64,000 nucleotides of DNA from Bacillus bingmayongensis (GTDB lineage Bacteria > Bacillota > Bacilli > Bacillales > Bacillaceae_G), in contig NZ_AKCS01000005.1 in assembly GCF_000299035.1 (NCBI RefSeq), positions 434,001-498,000 of the forward strand, written 5' to 3'. Positions within the stretch are counted from its first letter, which is position 1. Each line of letters opens with the position of its first letter. The position numbers and the translations under genes were made by a program. Positions 62,482-64,000 of the stretch are shown here, in pieces. Below the pieces are notes generated by a model. That model was not told where the DNA came from. It was given only the letters and a program-made list of their open reading frames with translations, and did not search any database.

Positions 62482-62814
62482 ATGAAAAAATATTTAAAAC
62501 TCGTAATCATAGGGAGTCTTATTTTTATTGGTGTTACATCTTGTACAGCTATCGAATTCATAAATGCGGCTCATCCTTTACTTACAAAGTCTCCTCAAGA
62601 AGAAGAAGCAATAAAAGCAAAAGCGGTAAAGGCTACTATCGATTATTTTAAAAAAGAAAAAAATTTAGATGTTACAATCACACACGCTGATTTTTCTAAT
62701 GAATTGGGAACGCATTCAATTTATATACGTGGATACCTTTCTAGTGATAGAAACCAAGAAATTTTTGCAGATGTTTCCTGGAGAAAAGAGTATATTGTTA
62801 ATGTTGAGGAATGA
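62482..62814 (+). CDS. Small lipoprotein
   Basis: The 110-residue protein has a lipoprotein signal (LVIIGSLIFIGVTSC, lipobox VTSC) and a mature part with a helix (IKAKAVKATIDYFKKEKNLD) and a beta-rich tail (SIYIRGYLSSDRNQEIFADV). ATG 62482 follows GAGAGGTGAAACTTA. The arrangement resembles small Gram-positive lipoproteins of unknown function. It would sit on the outer face of the membrane. It is followed by a hairpin at 62925-62978. Confidence 0.75.
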   Translation: MKKYLKLVIIGSLIFIGVTSCTAIEFINAAHPLLTKSPQEEEAIKAKAVKATIDYFKKEKNLDVTITHADFSNELGTHSIYIRGYLSSDRNQEIFADVSWRKEYIVNVEE

Positions 62815-62924
62815 ATTAACACTTTAGGAAATAGTTACAGCTGGTATTTTTATACTGTTATATATTGCTTTAGAATGAATTTTGTTCAAATTGATACTAA
62901 TAACCTTGATAGACAATCAAAAGA

Positions 62925-62978
62925 GAGAGTATGTTTTTTGAAGAAAAGATTGATTAAAACACACTCTTACTATATTGA
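62925..62978 (+). terminator. Hairpin after the lipoprotein gene
   Basis: AGAGTATGTTTT / AAAACACACTCT with loop GAAGAAAAGATTGATT resembles the terminator at 28480-28531. The T tract is weak. Confidence 0.5.
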
Positions 62979-63009
62979 ATTGGAACATATTTTTATAAAA
63001 AATATACCT

Positions 63010-63414
63010 TTAATCATACATCTTTTCTAAACTTATTAAATTCTTTCTTTGATTTGACAATCCAATTGTGAAACTATTTGATTTTATTACAATATCTCCT
63101 CTGTTACCTGTCAATGTAACAGTTATTTTAGTCTTAAACCACCCTCTCTTAACTTTCACGCTTTCTACATCTTTCATGTCTATATACTTCTTATTACCGT
63201 TGAACTTACCCTGTAAAGGCGTTATCTCTAATAACATTATTCTTTTATTTGTAAAACATATTATTTGATGCTCATTCTCTAGCAACGCTCCAAAACCTAA
63301 CTTGAAATACTCTGATGTTGATGCCATTTTCATTGTGTAGAAATAATAAAAGTATGTTTCGCCTTCGATTTTTAACTCGTCAAATAATTCATCTAAATAC
63401 TGATTTGTTAACAT
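63010..63414 (-). CDS. PH-like domain protein
   Basis: The 134-residue protein has the seven-strand/helix pattern of bacterial PH or GRAM-like domains: IICFTNKRIMLLEITPLQGK, KYIDMKDVESVKVKRGWF, KITVTLTGNRGDIVIKS and a final helix. Such domains often bind lipids or proteins at the membrane. ATG 63414 has AAGAGGTATTAAA upstream. Function is unknown and no partner gene is evident. Confidence 0.65.
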   Translation of the reverse strand: MLTNQYLDELFDELKIEGETYFYYFYTMKMASTSEYFKLGFGALLENEHQIICFTNKRIMLLEITPLQGKFNGNKKYIDMKDVESVKVKRGWFKTKITVTLTGNRGDIVIKSNSFTIGLSNQRKNLISLEKMYD

Positions 63415-63550
63415 TTTAATACCTCTTATTATGAAATTTACTAGTTGTTTACTACATTACCTCTGTTTTCTCTACTATATAAACCTTCTAATTTAATTAA
63501 GTTCTTTCTATGTGTAATTGGACAATTTTCAAGTTATAAAATTGTTTTGC

Positions 63551-64000
63551 TTACATCTCTTCCGGAGCCCCCATACCAAGCAAGCGCAATCCTTCTTTTA
63601 ACACAATCGTTACTGCATAAACAAGTGCCAGTCTACTTTCCTTCTCTTCATTCTCTTCAAGAATACGAACATTTCCATAGTATTTATTAAATGCTTGTGC
63701 AACATCTAATAAATACTTCGCAATATGTGAAGGTTCATTTTTTGAAAAGGCTGTTTCAATGATCTTTGGGAATTTATTTAATAATTTTATCGTACTCCAA
63801 CTATGATCATCGCTTAACGCAAATGATTCTGTTTCAAATTTGGCATTTTCTTTTCGTAAAATGGAGCAAGCACGTGCATGTGTGTATTGGACGTACGGTC
63901 CTGTTTCACCTTCAAATTTCAGCATTTTTTCTAAAGAGAATTCAATATTGTGCATACGTTCATTTTTTAAATCATGAAAAATAACTGCCCCAACACCAAC
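63551..64000 (-). CDS. argS: Arginyl-tRNA synthetase (5' part outside window)
   Basis: The frame is open from the right edge to the stop at 63551. It covers the end of the catalytic domain (GVGAVIFHDLKNER, MLKFEGETGPYVQYTHARAC) and the DALR anticodon-binding domain (EPSHIAKYLLDVAQAFNKYY, ending LRLLGMGAPEEM). These are characteristic of ArgRS, which charges tRNA Arg. At least the N-terminal ~400 residues lie beyond the window, so the start cannot be judged. Confidence 0.93.
   Translation of the reverse strand, partial: VGVGAVIFHDLKNERMHNIEFSLEKMLKFEGETGPYVQYTHARACSILRKENAKFETESFALSDDHSWSTIKLLNKFPKIIETAFSKNEPSHIAKYLLDVAQAFNKYYGNVRILEENEEKESRLALVYAVTIVLKEGLRLLGMGAPEEM

Overview
The window is chromosomal DNA of a low-GC Firmicute, almost certainly a member of the Bacillus cereus group. 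It shows T-box leaders, strong AGGAGG ribosome binding sites, frequent TTG/GTG starts, the thymidylate synthase/dihydrofolate reductase/YpjP neighbourhood, and a second isoleucyl-tRNA synthetase of the eukaryotic-like type. Both window edges cut genes: a PlsC-type acyltransferase at the left and argS at the right.

Layout. 1-13.9 kb: housekeeping and metabolic genes, mostly on the minus strand (plsC, azoR, a lipoprotein PBP with MecA-like N-terminus, folA-thyA, a serine beta-lactamase-like hydrolase, HAD phosphatases, ypjP, an Ecs-like ABC exporter, acetyltransferases, a TrmO-like methyltransferase, an Asp/Glu racemase). 14-18.3 kb: an iron alcohol dehydrogenase flanked by two closely related GntP permeases. 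18.7-24.3 kb: Amj lipid II flippase, a frameshifted nucleotidyltransferase, an alpha/beta hydrolase, a T-box-controlled NSS amino-acid transporter and a radical SAM/SPASM protein behind an Fnr-like box.

24.5-52 kb is the main accessory region. Read on the minus strand it starts at 52.0 kb with a variant type VII secretion locus: VWA protein, PP2C phosphatase, YukD-like protein, FtsK-type ATPase lacking FHA domains, WXG100 protein, kinase-TM-TPR protein, large single-pass repeat protein and SseB protein. It is followed by a complete secreted toxin (WXG100 domain, pre-toxin domain, PoNe nuclease) and its PoNi immunity gene. Downstream is a graveyard of orphan toxin C-termini, each paired with an intact immunity gene: HExxH metallopeptidase, HH-motif nuclease with SUKH immunity, AHH nuclease with ankyrin immunity, a BECR/EndoU-like fragment, a CdiI-like immunity and others. 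Several toxin pieces carry nonsense mutations or frameshifts while their immunity genes stay open. Repeated hairpin terminators, a shared pre-toxin block, a conserved Gly-Thr-Gly junction and a pair of direct repeats around a dead serine recombinase suggest that the array grows and is reshuffled by recombination.

52.2-64 kb: an archaeal-type AspRS with a T-box leader and, unexpectedly, a leader ORF made largely of Asp and Asn codons; a secreted protein; an M36-like secreted metalloprotease; T-box-controlled ileS (second type); a DegV protein; a methyltransferase; small lipoprotein and PH-like genes; and the 3' end of argS.

The observations most worth following up are the Asp/Asn-rich leader peptide ahead of aspS, the T7SS with its kinase/phosphatase/VWA module and orphan toxin cassettes, and the duplicated structured element around the recombinase remnant. 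All function calls rest on reading motifs by eye; no database search was possible.
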